Both the position numbers and the translations under genes were made by a program. 46,559 nt of DNA from assembly GCA_023269565.1 (NCBI GenBank), contig JAHFTD010000008.1, positions 1-46,559 on the forward strand, written 5' to 3'. This document shows, in pieces, positions 37,522 to 45,929 of the stretch (position 1 is its first letter; each line of letters opens with the position of its first letter). Source of the DNA: Opitutaceae bacterium. Its GTDB lineage: Bacteria > Verrucomicrobiota > Verrucomicrobiia > Opitutales > Opitutaceae. A model generated the notes under the pieces. The model did not search any database. It was not told the DNA's origin and worked only from the letters and a program-made list of their open reading frames with translations.

Positions 37522-38616
37522 ATGACTTACGCGGAACTGGCCAACAAGGTGATTTTGCAGCAGCCGGTTTACGAGCCGGGCAAACCGATCGAGACCGTAG
37601 CGCGCGAACTCGGGCTCGACCCGGCTGGCATCGTCAAGCTGGCCTCAAACGAGAATCCTTTCGGGCCATCGCCGCTCGCGGTGGCCGCGGGCGAGCGGGC
37701 ATTGCGCGAGGCGCACCTTTACCCGGACGGCGGCTACTACGCCCTGCGCGAGCGGCTCGCCGCAAAGTGGGGGCTAGGCATGGAGCAGTTCATCATCGGC
37801 AACGGCTCGAACGAAATCATCGAGCTGCTCGGGCACGCTTTCCTGGCGCCGGGCCTGGAATGCGTGATGCACCGCTCGGCGTTCATCGTCTACAAATTGA
37901 TGACACTGATGTTTGGGGCGACGCCGGTGGAGGTGCCGCTGGCGGGTATGCGGCAGGATTTACGACAGCTGGCGGCGGCGGTGACACCGCGCACGCGGCT
38001 GGTGTTCCTCGCCAGCCCGGCCAACCCGCTGGGTGCGGCGAACCCGGCGGCGGAGATCGACGAGCTGGTGCAGGCGCTGCCGCCGCATGTCATCCTGGTG
38101 TTCGACGAGGCCTACGCCGAGTTTCTGGACAAAGCGCCGGATCTGCGGCCGCAGATCGCCGCGGGGCGGAAGGTGATCTGCCTGCGGACATTTTCCAAGA
38201 TCTACGGCCTCGCATCGCTGCGGGTCGGCTACGGCTACGCCGCACCGGATCTGATCGCAGTCGCGCAGCGGGCGCGGCAGCCTTTTAACGTGAGCGGCGT
38301 GGCCGCCACCGCCGCACTGGCGGCGCTGGGCGATGCGGAATTCGTGGCGCGGTGCCGCCGTGAGAATCGAGCCGGGCTGGCCCAGCTCGGCGATGGCTTC
38401 GCGAAACTCGGGCTGGAATTCGTGCCGGGGCAGGGGAATTTCCTGCTGGTGAAAGTGGGCGATGGCGCGCGGGTGTTCGACGCGCTGCAGCAGCGCGGGA
38501 TCATCACGCGGCCGGTAAAGCCCTACGGTTTGCCCGAGTGGCTCCGCGTCACGGTGGGCACGCGGGCGCAGAACGAGCGGCTGCTCGCCACGCTGGCCGA
38601 AGTGCGGCGGGGCTGA
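37522..38616 (+). CDS. hisC: Histidinol-phosphate aminotransferase
   Basis: A 364-residue fold-type I PLP aminotransferase of histidine synthesis, transferring an amino group from glutamate to imidazole-acetol phosphate. Landmarks are KLASNENPFGPSP near residue 35, FIIGNGSNEIIELLGHAF, FLASPANPLG, VFDEAYAEF with the Asp that holds the pyridine nitrogen, PLP lysine K226 in TFSKIYGLASLRVGYG, and the C-terminal Arg in WLRVTVGT. The N-terminal ...AELANKVILQQPVYEPGKPI is standard. The ATG at 37522 is chosen, 63 bases from the divergent hydrolase start. No other his genes are nearby, which is common outside Proteobacteria. The related aromatic aminotransferases are an alternative. Confidence 0.9.
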   Translation: MTYAELANKVILQQPVYEPGKPIETVARELGLDPAGIVKLASNENPFGPSPLAVAAGERALREAHLYPDGGYYALRERLAAKWGLGMEQFIIGNGSNEIIELLGHAFLAPGLECVMHRSAFIVYKLMTLMFGATPVEVPLAGMRQDLRQLAAAVTPRTRLVFLASPANPLGAANPAAEIDELVQALPPHVILVFDEAYAEFLDKAPDLRPQIAAGRKVICLRTFSKIYGLASLRVGYGYAAPDLIAVAQRARQPFNVSGVAATAALAALGDAEFVARCRRENRAGLAQLGDGFAKLGLEFVPGQGNFLLVKVGDGARVFDALQQRGIITRPVKPYGLPEWLRVTVGTRAQNERLLATLAEVRRG

Positions 38617-38631
38617 AGGCCGGGCCCGACC

Positions 38632-40218
38632 TTAGCCATCCACATGGGGTTGCAATCCGGTGGGCGCGGCGAGCTGGCCCCGGAGGGCTTCGAGCAGCGG
38701 GGCTTGCCCGCGGAGCAGGAGATGACGGTCGCTGCCGAGGGTTGCGGCGGCCGACTGCAGCACCTCGCGCGAGGGCCGGCGCATTTCGAGCAGACGGGGA
38801 AGGTGGACCGTCAGCTCCGACGCGGCGTCATCGGCGATCTCAAGGCGGATAAGCTGAGCCAAAGCGGCCTGGTTGCGTGGATCAACCGACACGGCTCGCG
38901 TGAGCAGCCCGCGAGCTTGGTCGCGAGCATCGAGAGCGGCAAGACGCCGGGCGACGGCGAGGAGATTTTCCGCACGGAGATTTTTTTGCGCCAACAGGTA
39001 ATCAAGCTGCAGGTGGGCTTCATCCCACCGGCCCAACCCATGCAGCGCGACCGCGCGAAGCCCTGCGACGACAGGGAGGTAGGCCGGGCGTGAGGAAGCT
39101 TGTTCGAAGGCGTCTAACTGGTCGAGCGCCGCTTGGTATTGATGGTCGACGAGCAGAGTTTCGGCGAGCAGCAGGGCGGGGCCCTCGCCCCGGTGGCGCT
39201 GCTGGTTGGAAATCTCGTGGATCCGCCGGGCGAGAGAGACGCGGCCGGTGTAGGCGGCGAATTCGGCCAGCTGGAGCAGAGCGGCGGGCTGCGAGGAGAA
39301 ATGCCGCAGGTAAAACTCGACCTCCCGCGCGAGCCGGGGTTCGTCTCGCCGTCGGACACAGTGAGCAAGAAAAGCCAGGCGGGGCTCGGGCGACAGTGGA
39401 TTAAGCGCGAGAAGTCGGATGGTGATGGTCTCATGGTCGGCCAGGCGACCGGACTCGAGGTAGAATTGACCGAGCTGACTACAAATGGGCTCGGCGTCAG
39501 GAAACCGGACTTGACCGGCGATAAGACGAATGAGGGCGAGTTCCGGCAGTCCCCGCTCCCAATCCAGCTTAGCTTGCAGGACGATGCCGGCCGCGGTTTC
39601 GTGCAGCTGGAACCGGGTGATAAAATCCTCCGCCTGATCGAAGTGCCCGCGGTAATAGGCGGCCATGGCGGCATACTGCGCGAGCAGGGTGGTGCTTTGC
39701 GCGGGGAGGTGATTGAAGCGCAGCAGATTTTGCGCAAGCTGGACCAATTGCGTGTCTTCACCGTGCCGGAGAAGAAAATCCAGGACCTGATGGAGGTAAC
39801 GAATATCATTTCTTAAATGAGGCAGGCCAGCGAGGAGGGTTTCCTGCGCCAAATCCAGACGGTGGTTCCCTGCAAAAATTCTGGCCAGCAGAACACGGCC
39901 AGTTGCGTTAGCGGGAGATCTGGCCACACCCTTTCGAAGCATTAAAAATCCCTCCAGGGGTTTTCGTTGCTGAACAAGAGAGACAGCCCGCCCAATGTAA
40001 TAATCTCCCGCAGCGGTTTTGATTTTTCCCCAACGGGAAGGGAGCAGGACATCAGTTAGGCCAATCGCCGGGAGCACCCGGCTGCACCGCAGTATGATCC
40101 ATCCTGACAACGCCAATGACACCCAGAGGACAGCACAGACAATCGGGACAAGATAGGTTCGCCAGCGCCAGGGTGTTCGTGACCCAGCAATCAGGGGTGT
40201 CTTATTGACCGCAGCCAT
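38632..40218 (-). CDS. Membrane-anchored TPR-rich protein next to the EPS export genes
   Basis: A 528-residue protein. Residues 22-44 form one helix (YLVPIVCAVLWVSLALSGWI). The rest, to about residue 500, is helical with repeated TPR-like pairs (LEGFLMLRKGVARSPANATG; LAQETLLAGLPHLRNDIRYL; LARRIHEISNQQRHRGEGPA), so it is a periplasmic or cytoplasmic scaffold. No catalytic motif is seen. It is divergently arranged to the beta-barrel gene, 228 bases apart, and converges with hisC with 15 bases between the ends. EPS clusters often include TPR scaffolds, so a link to polysaccharide assembly is inferred from position only. Confidence 0.72.
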   Translation of the reverse strand: MAAVNKTPLIAGSRTPWRWRTYLVPIVCAVLWVSLALSGWIILRCSRVLPAIGLTDVLLPSRWGKIKTAAGDYYIGRAVSLVQQRKPLEGFLMLRKGVARSPANATGRVLLARIFAGNHRLDLAQETLLAGLPHLRNDIRYLHQVLDFLLRHGEDTQLVQLAQNLLRFNHLPAQSTTLLAQYAAMAAYYRGHFDQAEDFITRFQLHETAAGIVLQAKLDWERGLPELALIRLIAGQVRFPDAEPICSQLGQFYLESGRLADHETITIRLLALNPLSPEPRLAFLAHCVRRRDEPRLAREVEFYLRHFSSQPAALLQLAEFAAYTGRVSLARRIHEISNQQRHRGEGPALLLAETLLVDHQYQAALDQLDAFEQASSRPAYLPVVAGLRAVALHGLGRWDEAHLQLDYLLAQKNLRAENLLAVARRLAALDARDQARGLLTRAVSVDPRNQAALAQLIRLEIADDAASELTVHLPRLLEMRRPSREVLQSAAATLGSDRHLLLRGQAPLLEALRGQLAAPTGLQPHVDG

Positions 40219-40446
40219 GAATACGTGACAGAAAAGGGGTGCTCAGAGTGATGAGGAAATAATGGCCGATTCGCGCCTCGGCAATTCTAGTTAAACTATG
40301 CCAAAATTACCTTGCAGTAGAAAGTGCCTTGCATCTTGTTAATGCGGTTAATTACATCGCTGGCAACATACTTGGATGCTCCTTTAGAAATATATTGTCT
40401 CTACACTGCCAAGATTGTATTCCATTCATTCCACCCGAGTCTTATC
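40219..40446. promoter_or_regulatory. Divergent, AT-rich intergenic region of the EPS module
   Basis: The 228 bases between the TPR gene (minus) and the beta-barrel gene (plus) are visibly richer in A and T than most of the window, and must hold promoters in both directions. A weak sigma70-like candidate is TTGCAT (from 40330) with TTACAT 17 bases downstream. No clear operator repeats or RNA structure are seen. Confidence 0.4.
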
Positions 40447-41577
40447 ATGAAAAACATCAGAAACGCCCTTTTTATCTTCACGGCATTGGCGATTTGCACG
40501 CGGGCCATCCCCATGGTCAATATCAGTGACAATGCGGAATTATTTCTGACGGGGGTCTTAAGCGTCAAATTCGATAGCAATATCTTCCTGAATGCGGCCA
40601 ATGAAAAGTCCGATACCATCTGGGCGGCTACTCCGGGTCTCGACCTGGTGTTTGGCAAGGGATCCGCCACCACCGGCAATTTATATTTCAAGGAGGAAAT
40701 CCGGAGGTATTCGGACTTTGATAGGTTAAATATCTCCCTGGCTGATATCGGATTCAATTCCCGCTACGACAACGGCAAATCCAAAATCAATGTCACGGCC
40801 AGGTATTTGGAGCAGCAGCAAAATGACAACGGTATCCTTGCCGCGGGCACCATTGTGGATCGAAATGTAACCGCCGCATCATTCAGTGCTGAAACCGACA
40901 TAACGGAAAAGACCAATGTCGGGTTTGGTTTAGCTTATGATAAGACAGAATTCGGCGTAAGAACATATGTGGGCAACCAAACTTGGGGTATTCCCATCGA
41001 CATCTATCATGAGATGTCACCGAAGTTGGATCTCAGCATGGGATATCGCTACCAGAGCTATTCGCTCAGCGTAGGCGACAGTAAAAGCCATTTCTTCAAT
41101 CTGGGCGCACGAGGCCAGTTTACGCCAAAGTTAAACGGTCAAATGCGCATAGGCTACAATCAGCGGAAATTCGAAACTGCCAGGGCCAGTGAACATGTCC
41201 TCGGTCTGAGCGCAGCCATGACCTACAATTATTCGGACAAGACCTATTTCCAATTTAACGCCTCCAATGATTACGGGAATGGACCTGGTGGCGAACCGAC
41301 CCAGGCATTTGGTGCCGCCCTGGGATTGAATACCCAGATGACCCAGCAATGGCTGTTCACCGCCTTACTGCAATACCGGGCGATTGATTATGCCCGGCTT
41401 GGCGCCACTCCCGCCCGCAGCGACAAATTCCTAGAGGGGCAAATTGGCGTCATTTATCAACTGAACGCCTACTGCAATCTGCAGATGGCCTATCTGCACC
41501 GGAATAACAACTCCGACCGGAATATTGCGGATTTCTCAAACAATCTTTTCACCTTTGGCGCCAATTTCCGCTATTGA
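40447..41577 (+). CDS. Outer-membrane beta-barrel protein of the EPS module
   Basis: A 376-residue protein with a signal peptide (MKNIRNALFIFTALAICTRA). The mature chain is a series of amphipathic strands of alternating polarity (KINVTARYLEQQQNDNGILA; LSMGYRYQSYSLSVGDSKSH; GQMRIGYNQRKFETA; MQMAYL-like strands) and ends FTFGANFRY with a C-terminal aromatic, as required for barrel insertion. The pattern is that of the putative outer-membrane beta-barrel proteins commonly found in exosortase/EPS loci. Its likely role is in moving or anchoring the polysaccharide. A terminator follows at 41598. Confidence 0.78.
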   Translation: MKNIRNALFIFTALAICTRAIPMVNISDNAELFLTGVLSVKFDSNIFLNAANEKSDTIWAATPGLDLVFGKGSATTGNLYFKEEIRRYSDFDRLNISLADIGFNSRYDNGKSKINVTARYLEQQQNDNGILAAGTIVDRNVTAASFSAETDITEKTNVGFGLAYDKTEFGVRTYVGNQTWGIPIDIYHEMSPKLDLSMGYRYQSYSLSVGDSKSHFFNLGARGQFTPKLNGQMRIGYNQRKFETARASEHVLGLSAAMTYNYSDKTYFQFNASNDYGNGPGGEPTQAFGAALGLNTQMTQQWLFTALLQYRAIDYARLGATPARSDKFLEGQIGVIYQLNAYCNLQMAYLHRNNNSDRNIADFSNNLFTFGANFRY

Positions 41578-41597
41578 TCGCCTGAGTTTTTCATTTG

Positions 41598-41630
41598 CGG
41601 AAGAGGTCCTTGGTGGCTTCTTCCGTTTTT
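41598..41630 (+). terminator. Intrinsic terminator between the beta-barrel and Wza-like genes
   Basis: CGGAAGA (41598-41604) pairs with TCTTCCG (41619-41625) around a 14-base loop, followed by TTTTTGTTT. It lies 21 bases after the barrel stop and 12 bases before the Wza-like ATG, so it may attenuate transcription into the export genes. Confidence 0.7.
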
Positions 41631-41642
41631 GTTTCTACTGAG

Positions 41643-42239
41643 ATGAAAACTATTCCTCGTATCGCTATTTTTTTTGCTGTCGGCCTAGTGCTTGCGACCG
41701 CGAATCCGCCAAGGGAAGAAACCAATGGTCAGATTCCGGATTACATTCTTCAACCTTCGGACCTGATCAGGGTGCTGATTTTCCAGGAGCCGGATCTGCT
41801 TCGGGAGGTGAGGATCACTCAGGAATATACAATAACGCTGCCTCTTCTTGGCACGGTGGATTTGCGAAATAATACGGTCAAACAGGCGGAGGAATTGATC
41901 CGGCAGCGCTACGACAGGGATTACTTGGTCAATCCCCAGGTCAACTTGACGGTGCTCGAGTATTCCCAGCGGACCACCCAAATTTTAGGCGCCGTGAACG
42001 CAGCGGGCGCCATCGTTTTCCCGTCGGAGAAGCAAATGGGGCTCGTCGAGGCCATTGCCCGGGCCGGCGGCCAATCCCGGTTGGCGGACCTGAAACGCGT
42101 CCGACTGACCCGGATTGGTGCCGAGGGCAAAATAGAAAACTACATCATCAACGTTGACGATCTGATGAAGGGGGTCTCCGGGGAGAAGTGGTTGCTGCAA
42201 AAGGGTGATATTATTTTTGTCCCGGAGCGGTTGCTCTAA
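41643..42239 (+). CDS. Polysaccharide export protein (Wza/OPX family)
   Basis: A 198-residue short OPX protein. The N-terminal signal (MKTIPRIAIFFAVGLVLATA) lacks a lipobox Cys. The Poly_export domain is YILQPSDLIRVLIFQEPDLL to LPLLGTVDLRNNTVKQAEEL; the SLBB domain is ILGAVNAAGAIVFPSEKQMG and LVEAIARAGGQSRLADLKRV; the end is KWLLQKGDIIFVPERLL. The C-terminal amphipathic outer-membrane helix of full Wza (~380 residues) is absent, so export across the outer membrane probably needs a separate barrel such as the gene just upstream (inference). The stop and the Wzc-like ATG are separated by two bases. Confidence 0.9.
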   Translation: MKTIPRIAIFFAVGLVLATANPPREETNGQIPDYILQPSDLIRVLIFQEPDLLREVRITQEYTITLPLLGTVDLRNNTVKQAEELIRQRYDRDYLVNPQVNLTVLEYSQRTTQILGAVNAAGAIVFPSEKQMGLVEAIARAGGQSRLADLKRVRLTRIGAEGKIENYIINVDDLMKGVSGEKWLLQKGDIIFVPERLL

Positions 42240-42241
42240 CT

Positions 42242-44449
42242 ATGGATCCCAAGGCTAGAACCGACAACGAAGCGAGGGCCCGCGCCTATCCTTATTCGTA
42301 TTACAGCGCGAGCTACAGCGGCTACAGCGCTCCGGGCTACGGCGGCGAGGCCACGGTTCAGCGTAGCATTCAGGACTACATTTTGATCCTGCGGGAACGG
42401 ATCTGGTATATCGTGGTGGTATTTCTGCTCATCTTCTCGGCGTCCGTGGTATATACATTGAGCCAGACGCCTCTTTACCAGTCGGCCGCCAGTGTGCAGA
42501 TCTTTCGCCGGGATCCCATCGTGATGCAGGTGCAAGGCGTGATGGATAATGAAATCCGCGGAGCCGAAGACCTGAACACCCAGATCAAGGTTCTTGAAAG
42601 CGTGGCCATCGTGCAACGCGTGGCCGAACGGCTGACCGGCGAGGATTTGCGCCAATTCACGGCGCCCTACCGGAAAGAAGGTGATTCGGATCCCGTCTCC
42701 CCGGCGGAAATCATTTTCAAGAACCGGAGGGTGGTTCCGGCCAGGATGAGCCTTATCATCCAGGCTGTCTACCAGCACCCCGATCGCTTCGTGGCGGCCA
42801 AGGTGGCCAATCTTTTTCTCGATGAATATATTGCAAACAATTCCCGGCAGCGCATCGAGGAATCGATGAAGGCGGTCGACGACCTCAAGGTTCGCGCCGA
42901 GCAGCAAAAAAAGAAAGTCGAGGAAATCGCGGTCAACCTCCAGGCCTATCGGGAAAAAAACAACCTCGTTTCCCTCGACCAACGCAAGGACATCGTCACC
43001 GAGAAACTCAAGGCGTTGAATAGCCTCGTCACTCAGGCCAGCTCCCGCCGCAAGGACACGGAAATCAAGTGGATGCAGGTGCAGGAACGGCGCGGCAAAC
43101 CCGCCGAGATGCTTGAGCTGCCCTATATCACGGGCCAGCCCCTGATCGGCCAGCTGATCCAGCAAATGGCGGCGCAGAAGATCATCATCGCCCAGTTGCG
43201 CGACCGTTATCGCGCCAAGCACCCGAAAATGATCGAGGCGGAAAATTCCCTGGCGCAGACCGAAAAGGAATTAAACCAGTCAATTGACACTACGGCTTCG
43301 ATGTTTGAAGCCGACTACCAGAATGCCAAGCGCACTGACGAAGAGGCGCACTCGGCGCTCAAGCGGCAGGAGGCTGAGTCGTTGGATCTGGACCGCTATG
43401 CGGTGGAATACGCCAATCTCGAACGGGAGTTCCGCATCAGCGAGCACCTGCTGGACACCATTTTGGCTCGCATGAAGGAGACCTCGATGACCAGCACGAT
43501 TGAAACCCAGAATGCCCGCGTGGTCGATCGGGCCGCACCGGCGCTGAAGCCGGTCTCTCCCAATAACACGTTGAACATTTCGATCGGAATCCTCGGCGGC
43601 TTGGTTTTGGGCACCGTTTTTGCCTTCTTCGTCGCCTTCGTGGACGACCGCGTGAAAAGTTCCTTCGATATCGAGTCGGTGGTGGGCTTGCCGCTCATCG
43701 GTATCATTCCGGAGATCCGGCGCATGGAGCAGCCGGAAAAGGCGCAGATCGTGGTCAACAACCAGGACAAGCAGGTGGTGGAGGCTTTTCTCACCCTGCA
43801 TTCGAGCCTGCGTCTCAAGGACGAAAGCAAGAGCGCCCAGTGCATCCTGATCACCAGCACCATCCCCGGCGAGGGCAAGTCCTTCACCACAACCAATCTC
43901 GCCCTTACTTTTGCGTCCCACGGCGAGCGGGTGGTCGTGGTTGATTGCGATCTCCGCAAGCCGAACATCCACAAATCATTCAAGGTGGAAAATCTCAAAG
44001 GCGTGATCGATATCTGTTCGGGTTCCGCCAGCATCAACGATGTCGTGGTCAGGGGAATCCATCCCAATCTGGACATAGTGCCCTCGGGCGGCCGGGCCAA
44101 GAATCCGACGCAGGTGCTCAACAGCAAGAATTTCGAGGTCATGCTCTCCAACCTCCGCAAGAGCTACGATCGCATCCTGATCGACACCCCGCCCCTTGCC
44201 GCCGTCAGCGATGCGCTGATCATTCTCCCGCTGGCTGACGGCTCCCTCTATACCATCTACTTCAATCGTGTGCGCCGCAAGGCCGCGCAGTTCAGCGCTC
44301 GCAAGCTTCTCGAGGTCAACGTGCCGTGTTTCGGTGCTGTGCTCAACGGGCTCAACCTCGCCGTCTCTGGTTATTACTACGCGCAGTATTACGACCGGGC
44401 TTACAAGGACTATTACGTCGTCACGGGCACAACACAGGACAAGGTTTGA
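42242..44449 (+). CDS. Polysaccharide co-polymerase with tyrosine autokinase domain (Wzc-like)
   Basis: A 735-residue inner-membrane BY-kinase controlling chain length and export. A Tyr-rich cytoplasmic N-terminus (residues 17-34) precedes the first helix (about residues 56-72). A long periplasmic coiled-coil region (residues ~200-430, with EQQKKKVEEIAVNLQAYREK) follows, then the second helix (LNISIGILGGLVLGTVFAFF). The kinase domain has Walker A STIPGEGKSFTTTN with K546, Walker A' VVVDCDLRKPNIH and Walker B ILIDTPPLAAVSD. The C-terminus carries clustered tyrosines (SGYYYAQYYDRAYKDYY), the usual autophosphorylation cluster. It converges with sua5; no glycosyltransferases follow. Confidence 0.93.
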   Translation: MDPKARTDNEARARAYPYSYYSASYSGYSAPGYGGEATVQRSIQDYILILRERIWYIVVVFLLIFSASVVYTLSQTPLYQSAASVQIFRRDPIVMQVQGVMDNEIRGAEDLNTQIKVLESVAIVQRVAERLTGEDLRQFTAPYRKEGDSDPVSPAEIIFKNRRVVPARMSLIIQAVYQHPDRFVAAKVANLFLDEYIANNSRQRIEESMKAVDDLKVRAEQQKKKVEEIAVNLQAYREKNNLVSLDQRKDIVTEKLKALNSLVTQASSRRKDTEIKWMQVQERRGKPAEMLELPYITGQPLIGQLIQQMAAQKIIIAQLRDRYRAKHPKMIEAENSLAQTEKELNQSIDTTASMFEADYQNAKRTDEEAHSALKRQEAESLDLDRYAVEYANLEREFRISEHLLDTILARMKETSMTSTIETQNARVVDRAAPALKPVSPNNTLNISIGILGGLVLGTVFAFFVAFVDDRVKSSFDIESVVGLPLIGIIPEIRRMEQPEKAQIVVNNQDKQVVEAFLTLHSSLRLKDESKSAQCILITSTIPGEGKSFTTTNLALTFASHGERVVVVDCDLRKPNIHKSFKVENLKGVIDICSGSASINDVVVRGIHPNLDIVPSGGRAKNPTQVLNSKNFEVMLSNLRKSYDRILIDTPPLAAVSDALIILPLADGSLYTIYFNRVRRKAAQFSARKLLEVNVPCFGAVLNGLNLAVSGYYYAQYYDRAYKDYYVVTGTTQDKV

Positions 44450-44473
44450 TCTTTCTCCCGGCCCTCCGACCGG

Positions 44474-45484
44474 TCAGAGGCGGGACACCGCACGCCGCAG
44501 CCGATCGTTGATGGCCGTTGCCAGTCCGCCCGCGCGCACCGGGGCCAGTTCCACCAGCAGGCAGCCATGCCCGCCACGGTCCGCCCGCCGCAAAACCGCA
44601 TAGAGGTTCCTCGCTGCTTCCCGCAGCGCGCCGCGCTCGGAGAGCCAGTATTCGGACACACGGGCGGTTCGGGCGATGGGCCGCCGGAAGTAAATCAAAG
44701 CCGCATCACAAGGGAGTTTGGCTGCCATTGCCCGGCTGAGCGTGGGTATCAGACGCAACGGCGTTTTCGGGCTGTAATGCTGCTTCATCAATCCCGGCGC
44801 GATCTGGCCCGCCTTGGCCGGTCGTTTGCGGCGCCCTCTGGGCACCGGCACGCGGCAGCCGAGCACGCGGGCCAGCTCCGCCGCCGAAACTGCCCCTGGT
44901 CGCAGCATGCGCGGCCGGGTGGGATTCCGCAGGTCGATGATGGTGGACTCCACTCCGACGGGACACGGCCCGCCGTCAAGGATGTGGCGGATGCGTGTGC
45001 CCAGACCCTGCCGCACGTGTTCCGCCGTGGTCGGGCTGATGTAGGCGAAAGGATTCGCGCTGGGCGCAGCGAGCGGCACCCCGGCCAGCCGCAATAGCCG
45101 ACGGGTCAGCGGATGCGCTGGCGCGCGGAGCGCCACCGAGCTGCGCCCGGCCGTCACGAGATCCGGCACCACCGGTTTTTTCGGCAGCACGAGTGTCAGC
45201 GGGCCGGGCCAGAAATGGCGGGCCAGCCGGATCGCCGCGGGATTCACGTGTGCCAGGCCGGCCGCCTGCGCCAGCCCGGTCACATGCACGATCAGCGGGT
45301 CGCTGCCGGGCCGCCGTTTCGCGCGGAAAATTTTCCGGCACGCCTTCGCGTCCAGCGCGTTGGCGGCGAGGCCGTAGACGGTCTCGGTCGGGATGGCGAC
45401 CAGTTCGCCCCGGCGCAATGCCGCGGCCAGCCGGCGCAGGTTCGCCGGCGTGGGGGAGTGAATGCTGGCCTGGGTTTTGGGCAC
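44474..45484 (-). CDS. sua5: L-threonylcarbamoyladenylate synthase (Sua5 type)
   Basis: A 336-residue enzyme making threonylcarbamoyl-AMP from threonine, bicarbonate and ATP, the first step of t6A37 modification of tRNAs reading ANN codons. The YrdC domain is at about residues 13-205 (VAIPTETVYGLAANALD; KIFRAKRRPGSDPLIVHV; SVALRAPAHPLTRRLL; PLAAPSANPFAYISPTTAEHV; VESTIIDLRNP). The C-terminal Sua5 domain starts near GQIAPGLMKQHYSPKTPLRL and ends at the stop. The start is GTG at 45484, only four bases beyond the rpsR terminator T-run, so its leader is unusually short. Convergent with the Wzc-like gene. Confidence 0.92.
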   Translation of the reverse strand: MPKTQASIHSPTPANLRRLAAALRRGELVAIPTETVYGLAANALDAKACRKIFRAKRRPGSDPLIVHVTGLAQAAGLAHVNPAAIRLARHFWPGPLTLVLPKKPVVPDLVTAGRSSVALRAPAHPLTRRLLRLAGVPLAAPSANPFAYISPTTAEHVRQGLGTRIRHILDGGPCPVGVESTIIDLRNPTRPRMLRPGAVSAAELARVLGCRVPVPRGRRKRPAKAGQIAPGLMKQHYSPKTPLRLIPTLSRAMAAKLPCDAALIYFRRPIARTARVSEYWLSERGALREAARNLYAVLRRADRGGHGCLLVELAPVRAGGLATAINDRLRRAVSRL

Positions 45485-45488
45485 CGAT

Positions 45489-45514
45489 AAAAAAGCCGGA
45501 GCGGATGCTCCGGC
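45489..45514 (-). terminator. Intrinsic terminator of rpsR
   Basis: On the minus strand, GCCGGAG, a six-base loop and CTCCGGC (plus coordinates 45508-45514 and 45495-45501) are followed by TTTTTT (45494-45489). A strong, compact stem. It ends four bases before the sua5 GTG. Confidence 0.85.
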
Positions 45515-45538
45515 GAAAGTCTGCGCTGGTCGAGCCGC

Positions 45539-45736
45539 TTATAGCATCACGAGCATATTGCGGGCGCGCTTGATCTTCTTGGTCACTTTGCGCTGCTGCT
45601 TGGCCGACATGAAGGTGTATTTCTTCGGCAGCAGTTTGCCGGTGTCCGTGATGTAACGGCTCATCAGCTGGGGGCTGGTCATCGGAATCTCGTCGGGCCG
45701 GAGGGTGCGGGTCTTGGTTTCGGTGGTGCTGCTCAT
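45539..45736 (-). CDS. rpsR: 30S ribosomal protein S18
   Basis: A 65-residue protein of the S18 family. The conserved core is SRYITDTGKLLPKKYTFMSA and KQQRKVTKKIKRARNMLVML. It matches S18 of E. coli (75 residues) in the YIT..GKI.P....L.AK.QR....IKRAR segment, with a short acidic/Thr-rich N-terminus. S18 binds 16S rRNA near S6 in the platform. In many bacteria rpsR lies with rpsF and rplI; here it stands alone, followed by its own terminator. It lies 104 bases from the divergent tRNA-Arg gene. Confidence 0.93.
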   Translation of the reverse strand: MSSTTETKTRTLRPDEIPMTSPQLMSRYITDTGKLLPKKYTFMSAKQQRKVTKKIKRARNMLVML

Positions 45737-45840
45737 GATGTTGGGAAAGGGACGTGGATGGTGCGGGCGGGCCGGAGGGTGTCAACGGGCATTTTGGGAT
45801 TGCGTTTGCCGGCTGCGGGTCTTGCAACGGACGCCGGTTA

Positions 45841-45916
45841 GTCCCCGTAGCTCAAGTGGATAGAGCTCGCGTTTCCTAAACGTGCGATTCCAGTTCGAGT
45901 CTGGACGGGGGCACCA
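45841..45916 (+). tRNA. tRNA-Arg (anticodon CCU)
   Basis: The 76-base gene folds as a cloverleaf: acceptor stem GTCCCCG with CGGGGGC (one G-U pair), D arm GCTCAAGTGGATAGAGC, anticodon stem CGCGT/ACGTG with loop TTCCTAA (anticodon CCT, reading AGG), and T arm containing TTCGAGT. The discriminator base is A at 45913 and the CCA is encoded (45914-45916). Confidence 0.96.
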
Positions 45917-45929
45917 TGTCACTGCGGAC

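Noticed and set aside
40361-40376. Possible sigma54 promoter (TGGCAACATACTTGGA) upstream of the beta-barrel gene
   Set aside because: The GG at -24 and the spacing fit, but the near-invariant GC at -12 is GG here, so it was not listed as a promoter. A search for an RpoN-activator site nearby would decide.
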